A DNA stretch of 49,643 nucleotides, from contig NZ_JACJRJ010000047.1 of NCBI RefSeq assembly GCF_014697195.1, positions 1-49,643 of the forward strand, in the 5' to 3' direction. The position numbers and the translations under genes are program-made. This document shows, in pieces, positions 18,204-26,848 of the stretch. A model generated the notes under the pieces. The model worked only from the letters and a program-made list of their open reading frames with translations, was not told the origin of the DNA and searched no databases. This stretch comes from Cylindrospermum sp. FACHB-282 (GTDB taxonomy: Bacteria; Cyanobacteriota; Cyanobacteriia; Cyanobacteriales; Nostocaceae). The number at the start of each line of letters is the position of its first letter. The stretch's first letter is position 1.

Positions 18204-18516
18204 AGGTGATTTAGTCGAGTCCTAACGCTACTAGATGCATTCTTCACTCTACTACTTTTTATGACTCTCCTTGTCCACCAAGAGGTTAAAGGCTGCTCCG
18301 GGGGGATATCAAGATTTTTGTCTCGCGCACCAGCGAAGCGAAGCACGAAGTGCGTTAGGCGCAAAGGCGCGGAGAAGAGCGAAAATTTTAGTACGCAACT
18401 GGGGAAAGAGGTCAAATCCTTGACAAAACGACACCTTCTAGAGAAGATTAGTATAAGATTGTATATTAAACTCTATAAAATTACTAATAATTGGTCAAAA
18501 GATAAATCTAAAAATC
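18204..18516. other. Spacer between tpiA and the methylase block
   Basis: 313 bases. GCGAAGCGAAGCACGAAGTGCGTTAGGCGC (about 18333-18362) is a Nostoc-type short palindromic repeat. The last 100 bases are strongly AT-rich and include TATAAAAT (18474-18481), a plausible -10 region for the 18517 unit. Composition changes here from genome-like to AT-rich. Confidence 0.45.
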
Positions 18517-18726
18517 ATGGAAAATATAATCCATAATGATGTAAACAATCAAGATTATGCATTTCTAGACGGTTTATGCAAGGCAGGATTTGGAAACTTG
18601 CCCTTTTGTGTATTACGTCAATTTAATGTTTTGATAATTAACAGGTTTGGTTATACTCCTTTACCATTAGATGATAGATGGGAAGAAGTGTTAAATCTTG
18701 CTGAGGAGATATTTGTAGGAGATTAA
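18517..18726 (+). CDS. Small protein of unknown function, leader ORF of the methylase
   Basis: 69 residues, family not recognised. The stop codon overlaps the methylase start (TAATG), so the two are translationally coupled. Visible features: a hydrophobic middle (LPFCVLRQFNVLIINRFGY) and an acidic C-terminal helix (DDRWEEVLNLAEEIF). No signal peptide. Its AT-rich codon use matches the methylase. It could be a small partner or regulator of the methylase, or the remains of a longer gene; the coupling is the main argument that it is real. Confidence 0.55.
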   Translation: MENIIHNDVNNQDYAFLDGLCKAGFGNLPFCVLRQFNVLIINRFGYTPLPLDDRWEEVLNLAEEIFVGD

Positions 18727-19613
18727 TGAAGTTTAAACGTATTTATAAATCACCTCTTCGTTACCCCGGAGGAAAACAGAAGGATATTCCCCGTTTATCT
18801 GATTTTTTGCGCCCCTGTAAGGAATTTAGAGATCCTTTTTTAGGAGGAGGCAATATACTTCTTTACGCTGTGGAAAATTCTCTGGCTGAAAAATATTGGG
18901 GAAACGATCTAAATACTTCGGTAATTGATTTTTGGGAAGAAGTAAAATTTGATGTAAATAGACTTGCCGATTTAGCTGAGTCGCTTAGAGAAGAATACAG
19001 AGGTGAACAAGCAAACTGTAAAGCATGGCAAATATTTCGGAAAAAGTTTATATTGAAGCTTAACAAATTACCTACAGATAATCGACTAAACAAAGCAGCT
19101 AAATTTTTTATTTTAAATCGTAGTACATCTGGTGGTTCTACTGAATCTGGAGGAATGACTCAGGCCGCTTATTGTGAGCGTTTTACATTATCTAGTATTA
19201 AGACTCTACGAAGTTTAACAAATATTCTACAAGATGTCCGTCTTACTCATTTAGATTATGAGGAAGTTATTAGAGAGCCTGGTGAAGATATACTTATTTT
19301 TTTAGATCCACCTTATTTGTCAGCTAAATCTTCAGGATTGTACGGAAAGAATGGAGATTTACATAAAACATTCGACCATCGACGTTTAGCAAAAGTATTG
19401 AAAGATTGCAGCCATAAATGTGATTGGTTAATGACAATTGATAATTGTCCAGAAATTAGAGAACTATATGATTGGGCTGATGATAAATTAGAGTGGGAAA
19501 AGGCTTATGGTATGACTAATGTTAGTGGACAAAAATCTAGACGAGGTGCAGAATTACTTATAGCAAATTTTCCTATTAAAAATTACAGTGCTAAGGAACA
19601 CTATTTTATATGA
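18726..19613 (+). CDS. DNA N6-adenine methyltransferase, D12 class (Dam-like)
   Basis: 295 residues. Motif order is that of the alpha group: motif X in SPLRYPGGKQK (residues 9-19), SAM-binding motif I as DPFLGGG (36-42, usually DPFxGxG), then a target-recognition insert, and catalytic motif IV as DPPY (194-197). The protein should methylate adenine; the site is unknown, although Dam relatives use GATC. It is cotranscribed with the 69-codon ORF and converges on herA. Its position beside nurA-herA suggests self-marking in a defence locus, but it could equally be an orphan methylase. Codon use is AT-rich, as in the neighbouring nurA-herA block. Confidence 0.88.
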   Translation: MKFKRIYKSPLRYPGGKQKDIPRLSDFLRPCKEFRDPFLGGGNILLYAVENSLAEKYWGNDLNTSVIDFWEEVKFDVNRLADLAESLREEYRGEQANCKAWQIFRKKFILKLNKLPTDNRLNKAAKFFILNRSTSGGSTESGGMTQAAYCERFTLSSIKTLRSLTNILQDVRLTHLDYEEVIREPGEDILIFLDPPYLSAKSSGLYGKNGDLHKTFDHRRLAKVLKDCSHKCDWLMTIDNCPEIRELYDWADDKLEWEKAYGMTNVSGQKSRRGAELLIANFPIKNYSAKEHYFI

Positions 19614-19634
19614 AATAAGTTTGCTGAGTTATCA

Positions 19635-19699
19635 ATAGATCCAATTCAAAGGAGCATTTTTGTATTCAAGTTTTTTTAAATAACCTGAATTGGATCTAT
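19635..19699. terminator. Perfect 14-bp inverted repeat between the convergent methylase and herA genes
   Basis: ATAGATCCAATTCA at 19635-19648 is inverted at 19686-19699 with a 37-base T-rich loop. Position between two convergent genes suits a bidirectional terminator, although the stem is not followed by a T-run outside it. Both arms contain GATC, a possible site for a Dam-type methylase. Confidence 0.5.
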
Positions 19700-19718
19700 C
19701 TTATCTTTTAGATTGAAT

Positions 19719-21848
19719 CTATTCAGTTATACGAATTACCCAAGTAGTCCCACCTCCTCCTCTTTTCGGCCCTTTTTCGGACTTCCAAAACTTTCCTTCT
19801 TCACCCAAAGTTTCAATGAGTGTTCGTTTTATGCAAGTGTTTATTGTGGACGTATCATCATGTAAGGAATCTGGAAGAAATTCTTTAGTAAAGCCCATTA
19901 GAACTCCCCAAGGTAAACCTTTACCATTAATAACTTTCTGCTTAAATTCACTATGTTGTTGAAGCTTTTGGATGGCGGAATTGATACTGTCTACATAAAA
20001 ATCACCTTTTTCTGGTAATACAGAATTGTCTACTTCTTCCTCTAAATTTTCACCAGTTTCTTCTAAATCTTGAGCATCTACATCAGGTGTATTACGCAGT
20101 TGTCCGTTCAACTCTGCCTTGAGTTCAGTAGCAAAAGTCTTAACAGATTCCTTGTCATATTGGGGATCTAGCGGTTGTTGATATATCCGCTCAAATGAGA
20201 GCGCACGAAAGGAAACGGGATAAGGATTAGCACTCACACTACTCCACATTACTCCTTGACCAGGTAACGGCTCGTTCAAAAGACCACCAAGTAAATCATC
20301 ACTAAAATGGGAATTGGCTCTTTGTAAACTCTTTAAATCAGAAGCAGAAAGTAAGTGGAAAACAAACCAATTATCACCTTGGCTAAGTAATTCGACAGGA
20401 ATACTACCAGGTTGCTGAGTAATCATTACAGCACCTAAATCATATTTACGTCCTTCTTTGAACCAATCCACAAAAGGCCCATCACTTGAGCCAGTTCCTT
20501 TACTTAGTACACTTTGTGCTTCCTCTAAGACTGCAATAGTAGGAATAGTTTTGGCATCTTTTTCAGTAAACTTATCCTGGTTGTGATTAAATATTTCTTG
20601 CAGAATCAAGCTTGACAAAGTTAGTCCTTGTTCTCCACGCATCTGTGAAATATCCACAATACAGAGCTTGCCTTCCTTTAAGCTTTTGAACAAGAAATCC
20701 ATAAGCCGACTGTTAGGATCATGCAAGGTTCTAACAATATAAACTATGTTGCTTAAAGCGGCTCCAGCTTCTGCTTCAGATTCATTGCTTATACTTAGCA
20801 ACCTCTTCACTTGGTTTATGTCTGCGCTATAGCCATCTTTGTACGCCAAATCAACAAGTTTTATCCAATTTTCACGGGATAATCCTCTAAGCTTCCGAAC
20901 GTTTTGTTGTTCCTGCCGCTCTGGTGATAATGCAACACCAATAATACTTGCAGGAGGTAAGCGGCGAATATCGAGCTTAACACCACCTGCAACAAAGGAA
21001 CCATAGAAGGCGCTTGGAGCCTGACGACGAGTGAAAATTACAAGTTTATCTTGTAAATGAGGGACATCAGTAAAACCTGGTCTTCCATTATCATCTGGCC
21101 AGAAATATTCTCCTTCTGGGTCAAAGATTAGAGTTCCAACTGGGACATCTTGATCTCGTTTCTTTTTAGTCGGTGTTGTTTTATATAGTTCGCTGAACAA
21201 CAGCTTGATTAAGTTAGACTTTCCATAGCCTGCTCGTGCAAAAACAAAAGACCTTCGGGAGGCTAGATTATCCACTGGAAAATGGGTAATGATATCTGGA
21301 GATTTAACCTGCATCCACTCTTCAACCTTAAGCCGTGAATCACTACCGGCATAAACAAATTCTCCTAGTGCAAAAAAACCAAGGTCTGCTCCTTGAGTGT
21401 TATGTCCTGCTATTTCTCTAAGAATTTCATTACTTGGAAAAGCGACCTTACTACCAACATGAGGAAGCCGACGGTGGGATGCTACAAACACAAACTTTCC
21501 ATTCGAGTGCCGTATTACTCCGAGAACGCGGATATTAACTCGATATTTTACATATTGTTCACGCAGGTCTTCTGGAATTTCTCGGTCTTCCCCCATCGCG
21601 CGCAAACTGAAATCTTCCCCATGTTCTCTAGTAAGTTTTCCGTCTGAGAAGAAAGATGTAATTCTTCCTAAAACTGCCTCATCTTCACTAGCCAGTTGTA
21701 CCAGAAGAAATTGTCCATGCATAGGAATACTTTGAAAATCATTGCGGTATGGCAATACAATATCTGCATGAAATTCAAGTCCTCCTTCACTGAAGCCCCG
21801 AAAGATACCTGATATATTTTCTTTAGGAAATAATGGTGTTTTATTCAT
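19719..21848 (-). CDS. herA: HerA-like hexameric DNA translocase
   Basis: 709 residues. An N-terminal HAS-barrel-like region (about 1-170) precedes a FtsK/HerA ATPase core. Walker A is FARAGYGKSN (204-211; the first glycine of GxxxxGKS is alanine), LIFDPEGEYFW is the HerA motif after it, Walker B is TIAVLEEAQ (437-445), and QQPGSIP with LLSASDLKSL follows as sensor regions. Residues ~590-640 are acidic and probably disordered; the last ~70 look like a helical add-on. HerA pumps DNA and works with the nuclease NurA. The start overlaps the end of nurA by 8 bases, so the two are coupled. Confidence 0.9.
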   Translation of the reverse strand: MNKTPLFPKENISGIFRGFSEGGLEFHADIVLPYRNDFQSIPMHGQFLLVQLASEDEAVLGRITSFFSDGKLTREHGEDFSLRAMGEDREIPEDLREQYVKYRVNIRVLGVIRHSNGKFVFVASHRRLPHVGSKVAFPSNEILREIAGHNTQGADLGFFALGEFVYAGSDSRLKVEEWMQVKSPDIITHFPVDNLASRRSFVFARAGYGKSNLIKLLFSELYKTTPTKKKRDQDVPVGTLIFDPEGEYFWPDDNGRPGFTDVPHLQDKLVIFTRRQAPSAFYGSFVAGGVKLDIRRLPPASIIGVALSPERQEQQNVRKLRGLSRENWIKLVDLAYKDGYSADINQVKRLLSISNESEAEAGAALSNIVYIVRTLHDPNSRLMDFLFKSLKEGKLCIVDISQMRGEQGLTLSSLILQEIFNHNQDKFTEKDAKTIPTIAVLEEAQSVLSKGTGSSDGPFVDWFKEGRKYDLGAVMITQQPGSIPVELLSQGDNWFVFHLLSASDLKSLQRANSHFSDDLLGGLLNEPLPGQGVMWSSVSANPYPVSFRALSFERIYQQPLDPQYDKESVKTFATELKAELNGQLRNTPDVDAQDLEETGENLEEEVDNSVLPEKGDFYVDSINSAIQKLQQHSEFKQKVINGKGLPWGVLMGFTKEFLPDSLHDDTSTINTCIKRTLIETLGEEGKFWKSEKGPKRGGGGTTWVIRITE

Positions 21849-22965
21849 ATCGCAGCATACTCACATCAGATTGAAGCATAACTCGATCCACAACATCTTG
21901 TTCTTGAGGAATAAATGATTTACGAACAGCCCCGACGATCATATCTTCCATCACTTCCATATCAAAACCCACTAGAGCAGCTTGTTCATGAGCTTTCTGC
22001 AAGCATCTAGGATAAAAGGGAACAGGAAAACCATCATTAGCATCTGCCAATAAATACCCCATAACTTGGGAAGCTTGCTCAAGCTGAGGTAGAAAAATAT
22101 CAATTGGCCAGATTGGGTCATTTATACGACTACCAAATCTCACCATAAACAAACGCCCACCTACAAACTTTTCAGCCTCACTTCCTGTAGCATACTCTTC
22201 CCAAATATAGGCTTTTTTCTGTATATCTGGCAATATTTCTACATAGCAGGGATAACCTTGAGTTAATATTCCTTCTAGTGCAAATGCTAATCTATATCGC
22301 GCAAGTACCTTGCTTTTTTTAGAAAATCCAACTAGATAAACACGCCTTTTAGTACGACGATAAATTTCTTTGATAGCATCATCAATTTTGCTTAAAAGAA
22401 CTGTGAAGAGTTTTTGGGTAAAAATTTTGCTTCGTAGAAGTCCATCACGAACAATTAAAGTATCTGTATTAAAACCTTCCTGTTTAACAAGCATCTCATA
22501 CAAAGCAGCCCATTCTGCCAAATCACGATACACTTCAACCCATGAAGGTTTAGGATTTTCTTCATCAGGCTTAGGTATCATTGGGCTAAGTTCCCAAAGA
22601 GTTCTTACTCCCAAATCTTTCATCATTAGACCTAAAGCTGATTTAGAAGTACCATCTTTGTCTAGATGACTGCTTGACAATTGATCAGTATTAGTCGTGG
22701 GAGAAGCTAAATCTAGTAACAATTCCCTCCCGTAAGAATCTACCACCCTAACCAATTGAAAGAAGTATGGATCAAAATTAACCTTATTGTTTCCACCGTC
22801 AGCGGCAACAAGAGAAATAGATGTAGTGCTTCTAGGGTTAATTCGCCGCACTTCACTTCTCAATGGTCGAATTTCACTGCGTAGTTCTTCTATTACCCGT
22901 TTATCTGTCGTGGATCTTTCTTCAAGCTTCCTCCGTATCTCATTCAAGGTTTCGGGTGTAATCAT
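21841..22965 (-). CDS. nurA: NurA-family nuclease
   Basis: 374 residues. The NurA domain is seen as VAADGGNN (Asp56, first metal ligand), then LIVRDGLLRSK (Asp174) and C-terminal FYPRCLQKAHEQAAL with the usual conserved histidine. Residues 1-40 form a charged helix. NurA is an RNase H-like exonuclease that acts on DNA fed by the HerA ring, in archaeal end-resection and in bacterial anti-phage pairs. It is the first gene of the nurA-herA unit, overlapping herA by 8 bases. Genes of the pair are AT-rich compared with the neighbours. Confidence in the family is good because of gene pairing as well as motifs. Confidence 0.85.
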   Translation of the reverse strand: MITPETLNEIRRKLEERSTTDKRVIEELRSEIRPLRSEVRRINPRSTTSISLVAADGGNNKVNFDPYFFQLVRVVDSYGRELLLDLASPTTNTDQLSSSHLDKDGTSKSALGLMMKDLGVRTLWELSPMIPKPDEENPKPSWVEVYRDLAEWAALYEMLVKQEGFNTDTLIVRDGLLRSKIFTQKLFTVLLSKIDDAIKEIYRRTKRRVYLVGFSKKSKVLARYRLAFALEGILTQGYPCYVEILPDIQKKAYIWEEYATGSEAEKFVGGRLFMVRFGSRINDPIWPIDIFLPQLEQASQVMGYLLADANDGFPVPFYPRCLQKAHEQAALVGFDMEVMEDMIVGAVRKSFIPQEQDVVDRVMLQSDVSMLRYE

Positions 22966-23215
22966 CGTTGATGCTGGGTTGATACTGGTCAGATTATAGT
23001 ATAAATGTATTTGTATTTGAGGATAAATTTGCTTCTACAGGCAGATAAAAATAATACTTGTCTCAACATTTCACACTTAGTCAATTGCTACAAGTCTCTC
23101 ATTTTTATCTACTGGTGCTTTTATCCTCCAATCAAGCAGCAGCGATAGCACTGGTAACACTAACCACCAAAATCCTTATTCTTTGCGACTTTGCGCGAAA
23201 CAAAGACAAATTCAC

Positions 23216-24037
23216 CTAAACTTTTTTAGCAACCTGAAAAGCAGAGATGTAGTTTATCTGAATACTTCCCCCGTAGTTTTGTTCTATCTTTTCCCGCAAA
23301 GCTGCAAATAAAGCATCCCTAGTTGGTGTATCTAGCTTTAAATACGGTGTGAGAGTGCTTAAAAGCAGCAAATAATTATCAGCGCTATAGGTGGCTTGAC
23401 AGGGAATTTGCTCAGAATATATATCTTTAAATCTTCCTGATTCAATGGCTGTTTTTCCTAAAGCTTTGACTATCTCTTCTTGGGTTTTTGTATCTTCATA
23501 TCGCGCTAATGAGGGAGCATTAATTTTATAAACCTCATGTAAATCTTGGTATACCTCATAATTAGGTTGAGGTGTCATATTCCACAGCAAAATCAATGAA
23601 CCATTACTTTGTAAAGTATCAGCAGCTTTTGCACAACCAACATCAGGATTTATCCAATGAAAGGAAGTCGCTGCTAAAACTGCGTTAAATCTCTCAGTCT
23701 CTAATTCCCATTCTTCAAATGTGGTTTGCTGAATCTCTACTTTTGGATATGCTGCACAATTTTGTCTGGCAAAATTACAAGCTTCTTTGCTGGGTTCTAG
23801 ACAGAGAATAGAAAAGCCTAATTTGGCAAAGGGTACAGTTGCAATACCAGGGCCACAGCCTAACTCAAGAATGGCGGCTTCAGCAGGAATTTGGGATACT
23901 TCCACAGCACGATTAATGAGTTTTTTTGGATAGCGTGGTCTGAATTTGTTATAGGCTTCTGCTACATTTGAATACCAGTTTTTTCTCTGTTCTAACTCTT
24001 GAGGAAATAAGTTTTTTAGTTGTTCTAATTCTTTCAT
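23216..24037 (-). CDS. Class I SAM-dependent methyltransferase
   Basis: 273 residues. Motif I is ILELGCGPGIA (about residues 57-67), followed by the acidic strand-2 end ILCLEPS and the post-motif FNAVLAATSFHWINP; SFHW is typical of the UbiE/trans-aconitate-methyltransferase-like group. The N-terminal WYSNVAEAYNKFRPRYP also fits that group. The acceptor is unknown. The ATG at 24037 is used. It is separate from nurA-herA by 250 bases and has more usual codon use, so I do not link it to the accessory block. Confidence 0.85.
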   Translation of the reverse strand: MKELEQLKNLFPQELEQRKNWYSNVAEAYNKFRPRYPKKLINRAVEVSQIPAEAAILELGCGPGIATVPFAKLGFSILCLEPSKEACNFARQNCAAYPKVEIQQTTFEEWELETERFNAVLAATSFHWINPDVGCAKAADTLQSNGSLILLWNMTPQPNYEVYQDLHEVYKINAPSLARYEDTKTQEEIVKALGKTAIESGRFKDIYSEQIPCQATYSADNYLLLLSTLTPYLKLDTPTRDALFAALREKIEQNYGGSIQINYISAFQVAKKV

Positions 24038-24112
24038 GATATATTCTCACTGATGGTTGCTTAACTGAGCAATTGGGGTAATCTCTGAGTTAATCCCATT
24101 TTCAGGGTATTG

Positions 24113-24163
24113 AAAAAAAGCGGATCGCCTTTCCGAAGAATTGGAAAAGTGACCGCCTTTTTG
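24113..24163 (-). terminator. Intrinsic terminator of the 24264-24527 gene
   Basis: On the minus strand AAAAAGGCGGTCACTTTTCC pairs with GGAAAGGCGATCCGCTTTTTTT around a short loop, ending in a run of seven T. It lies 100 bases after the small gene's stop codon and before the next minus-strand gene. Confidence 0.7.
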
Positions 24164-24263
24164 TGGGTTGATTTTCAGTGAAAGTAGTAGAGCTTCTGAT
24201 AGGTAGCTTTCAGATGCAAATATTGCCCAATAAAGTTACCCAGTCAAACTTTTCGGACATTGC

Positions 24264-24527
24264 TTATTGCTTTCCTTCCCCAGCATCAATTAATTTAGCT
24301 AGGGATTTAGGATCGAAGTAATGCAATGATTCAGCTAACTGCAAAAATTTGTTATATTCCTTTTTGGTGTATTCAGTTGGCTCATAGCCTAAAACTTTAC
24401 AGAACTTAAGATAATCAGACCTCCAGCGGAAATCATTGATGGCGGTACTAAACCGCTTTGCTATTATCTTAGCTTCAGGCGAGGTAGTGGGTCTATATAA
24501 GTCGTAGCTCTCATCTATGTCGGTCAT
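24264..24527 (-). CDS. Conserved-looking small protein of unknown function
   Basis: 87 residues from the ATG at 24527 (MTDIDESYDLYRP), which has AGGGTG six bases upstream; a GTG at 24536 would add three residues. Soluble, mostly helical, with aromatic-rich segments (DFRWRSDYLKFCKVLGYEP and FLQLAESLHYFDP). No family recognised. A terminator follows it, which supports a real transcript. Its start is divergent from the GTPase gene. Confidence 0.55.
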   Translation of the reverse strand: MTDIDESYDLYRPTTSPEAKIIAKRFSTAINDFRWRSDYLKFCKVLGYEPTEYTKKEYNKFLQLAESLHYFDPKSLAKLIDAGEGKQ

Positions 24528-24673
24528 GCTGTTCACCCTGTTTGCTTAATCGTGGCTTAGAGATGAGGTGTAATACTGGGCAGTGCAATCACCTACCTAT
24601 AAACCAAATAAAGTATATTCACTTAATATATTACAACATCATAGTACTGAGTGCTAACAATTATCGTAACTTC

Positions 24674-26284
24674 ATGCTAGGAGTGTTAAGTGCGGTATTA
24701 CTCAATGGATTTTTTCTCTATCTCCCCAATGTCCTGGTAAAAATAACTAGGATCAGAAACGAGGTCAATCCAAAAGTCAAAATTGATATGCCTTCAACAT
24801 TGCCCGAACCCCATAAAAGCGATTCACCGAACACTGAAGCCAATTCTCTTAGCTGGGAAGAAGAACTGGATAGCGCCATTTTCACTTTTGAAGATATTCA
24901 GACAGAACTCAATTACAAACAAGCAAAAACGGCGCTGCGAAATTTGGTTAGCAATCTCGACCTCACAGCCCAGGAAAAATCCGGTTTGGAAGAAGAAATC
25001 GCTGATTTAGAAACTATGCTGGGGAAGTTAGAAGGCATGGTGGTGCAGATTGCGGCCTTTGGTATGGTGGGACGTGGTAAGTCTTCCCTACTCAATGCCT
25101 TAGTTGGGCAATCGGTGTTTGAAACAGGGCCCTTGCATGGTGTTACCCGTGCGGAACAACGAGTTAATTGGAGTATTAGTGAAGAGGTGATTGGCAAAAC
25201 TGAACGCGCTTTTAGAGTTACCTTACCTGCCATTGGTCAATCTCAGGTGGAATTAATTGACACACCTGGATTAGATGAAGTAGATGGTGAAACCCGCGCC
25301 ACATTAGCCCAACAGGTGGCAAAACAGGCAGATTTAATTTTGTTTGTGATTACTGGTGATATGACAAAGATAGAACATGAGGCCCTTTCCCAATTGCGGG
25401 AAGCGGGTAAACCCATCATTCTCGTGTTTAATAAAGTAGACCAGTATCCAGAAGCTGACCGGATGGCAATTTACCACAAAATCCGGGATGACAGAGTGCG
25501 GGAGTTAGTTTCACCGGAAGAAATTGTCATGGCAGCTGCTTCACCGCTGCTGAAGACGGCAGTTCGTCGCCCTGATGGTACTAGGGGTGTACAGTTGCGT
25601 TCAGGTAATGCCCAAGTTGATGATCTGAAGCTGAAAATTTTGGAGATTCTGCACCGTGAGGGTAAAGCTTTGGTGGCCCTCAACACGATGCTTTTTGCCG
25701 ATAACGTCAATGAGCAATTAGTGCAGCGGAAACTGATGATTCGGGAAGAGAATGCTAATCAGTTGATTTGGAAGGGTGTGATGACGAAGTCCGTGGCGAT
25801 CGCACTCAATCCTGTAACTGTAGTAGATATACTCAGCAGTATTGTTATTGATATTGCTTTAATTTTGGGTTTATCCCAACTCTACGGCATCCCGATGACA
25901 GAAGCCGGTGCTGTAAAATTGCTACAAAAAATCGCCCTGAGCATGGGCGGTATCGGTGCTAGTGAACTGTTAGCAAACTTAGGCTTGAGTGGACTAAAAA
26001 CTTTACTGGGGATCTCTGCATCAGCCACAGCTGGTCTTTCCCTGGGGCCCTATATCTCTGTAGCGCTAACTCAAGCAGGGGTAGCTGGTGTTTCTTCTTA
26101 TGGAATTGGACAAGTAACCAAAGCTTATTTAGCCAATGGTGCGACTTGGGGAGATGATGGGCCAAAAGCTGTAGTTAATCGGATTTTAGCAACCCTTGAT
26201 GAGACTTCTATTCTCAATCGCATCAAAGATGAATTGCAACTCAAGCTAAAACTAAAAAGACGAAAAACGGGGATTAGCGATTAA
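24674..26284 (+). CDS. Era/dynamin-like GTPase with C-terminal DUF697-type membrane domain
   Basis: 536 residues from the ATG at 24674. An N-terminal hydrophobic segment (GVLSAVLLNGFFLYLPNVLV) is followed by a helical region and a GTPase domain: G1 GMVGRGKSS (130-138), G3 DTPG (196-199), G4 NKVD (253-256). The last ~190 residues, starting around WKGVMTKSVAIALNPV, are hydrophobic and fit DUF697. Such proteins sit on the inner membrane and may remodel it. The start is uncertain: the frame is open back to 24542 and another ATG at 24788 removes the first membrane segment; none has a clear ribosome site. Confidence 0.82.
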   Translation: MLGVLSAVLLNGFFLYLPNVLVKITRIRNEVNPKVKIDMPSTLPEPHKSDSPNTEANSLSWEEELDSAIFTFEDIQTELNYKQAKTALRNLVSNLDLTAQEKSGLEEEIADLETMLGKLEGMVVQIAAFGMVGRGKSSLLNALVGQSVFETGPLHGVTRAEQRVNWSISEEVIGKTERAFRVTLPAIGQSQVELIDTPGLDEVDGETRATLAQQVAKQADLILFVITGDMTKIEHEALSQLREAGKPIILVFNKVDQYPEADRMAIYHKIRDDRVRELVSPEEIVMAAASPLLKTAVRRPDGTRGVQLRSGNAQVDDLKLKILEILHREGKALVALNTMLFADNVNEQLVQRKLMIREENANQLIWKGVMTKSVAIALNPVTVVDILSSIVIDIALILGLSQLYGIPMTEAGAVKLLQKIALSMGGIGASELLANLGLSGLKTLLGISASATAGLSLGPYISVALTQAGVAGVSSYGIGQVTKAYLANGATWGDDGPKAVVNRILATLDETSILNRIKDELQLKLKLKRRKTGISD

Positions 26285-26386
26285 GATATTTAGTCAGCCT
26301 TGATCTTTGGAAACAATCTAGCCAATCTGCTGGCAATGCTTGATTTTGCGCTAATCTAAATTCAGCAACAGCATCAAAGATGTAGA

Positions 26387-26833
26387 ATGTCCCAAGTTTT
26401 GGAGCAATCGATTCAAATTAATGCCCCAGCTACGGCAGTAGAGCGCTGTTTTACCGATCTAGCTCTCATGCACCGTTGGCTGAACCCCGTTCTCAGCTGT
26501 GAACCGGTAGGGGGAGTTTGGAGTACTGATATCGGCAGTCAAAGCCGCTTTGTGATTCAAATTCCTTTACTAAAGCCCACGTTAAACAGCGTTGTCGTAG
26601 AACGACAGCCGGGTTTAGTCGTCTGGAAATTCCAGGGATTTTTCCAAGGATGCGATCGCTGGGAATGTCAACCAGTAGAAAACGGTACACTTCTACTGAA
26701 CCGCTTTGAGTTTAAGGTTCCCAACCCTCTTGTGAGTTGGGGTTTCCAAACCTTTGCTGCATCTTGGACAAAACAAGATATGCAAGCCCAACTGCGTCGT
26801 CTCAAACGAGTTGCAGAACAACAATCCAATTAA
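26387..26833 (+). CDS. SRPBCC-family protein (START-like ligand-binding fold)
   Basis: 148 residues. It opens with VLEQSIQINAPATAVERCFTDLAL, the standard first strand and helix of polyketide-cyclase/START-type folds, and ends with the long C-terminal helix (TKQDMQAQLRRLKRVAEQ). The cavity probably binds a hydrophobic molecule; no catalytic residue can be assigned. Soluble, no signal peptide. It converges on the SirB1-like gene, with 15 bases between the stop codons. Confidence 0.8.
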   Translation: MSQVLEQSIQINAPATAVERCFTDLALMHRWLNPVLSCEPVGGVWSTDIGSQSRFVIQIPLLKPTLNSVVVERQPGLVVWKFQGFFQGCDRWECQPVENGTLLLNRFEFKVPNPLVSWGFQTFAASWTKQDMQAQLRRLKRVAEQQSN

Positions 26834-26848
26834 AAATGTTTGAGTAGT

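Noticed and set aside
23216-24037. Methyltransferase as a fourth member of the nurA-herA locus
   Set aside because: Small-molecule type motif (SFHW), 250-base gap and ordinary codon use; no reason to link it.
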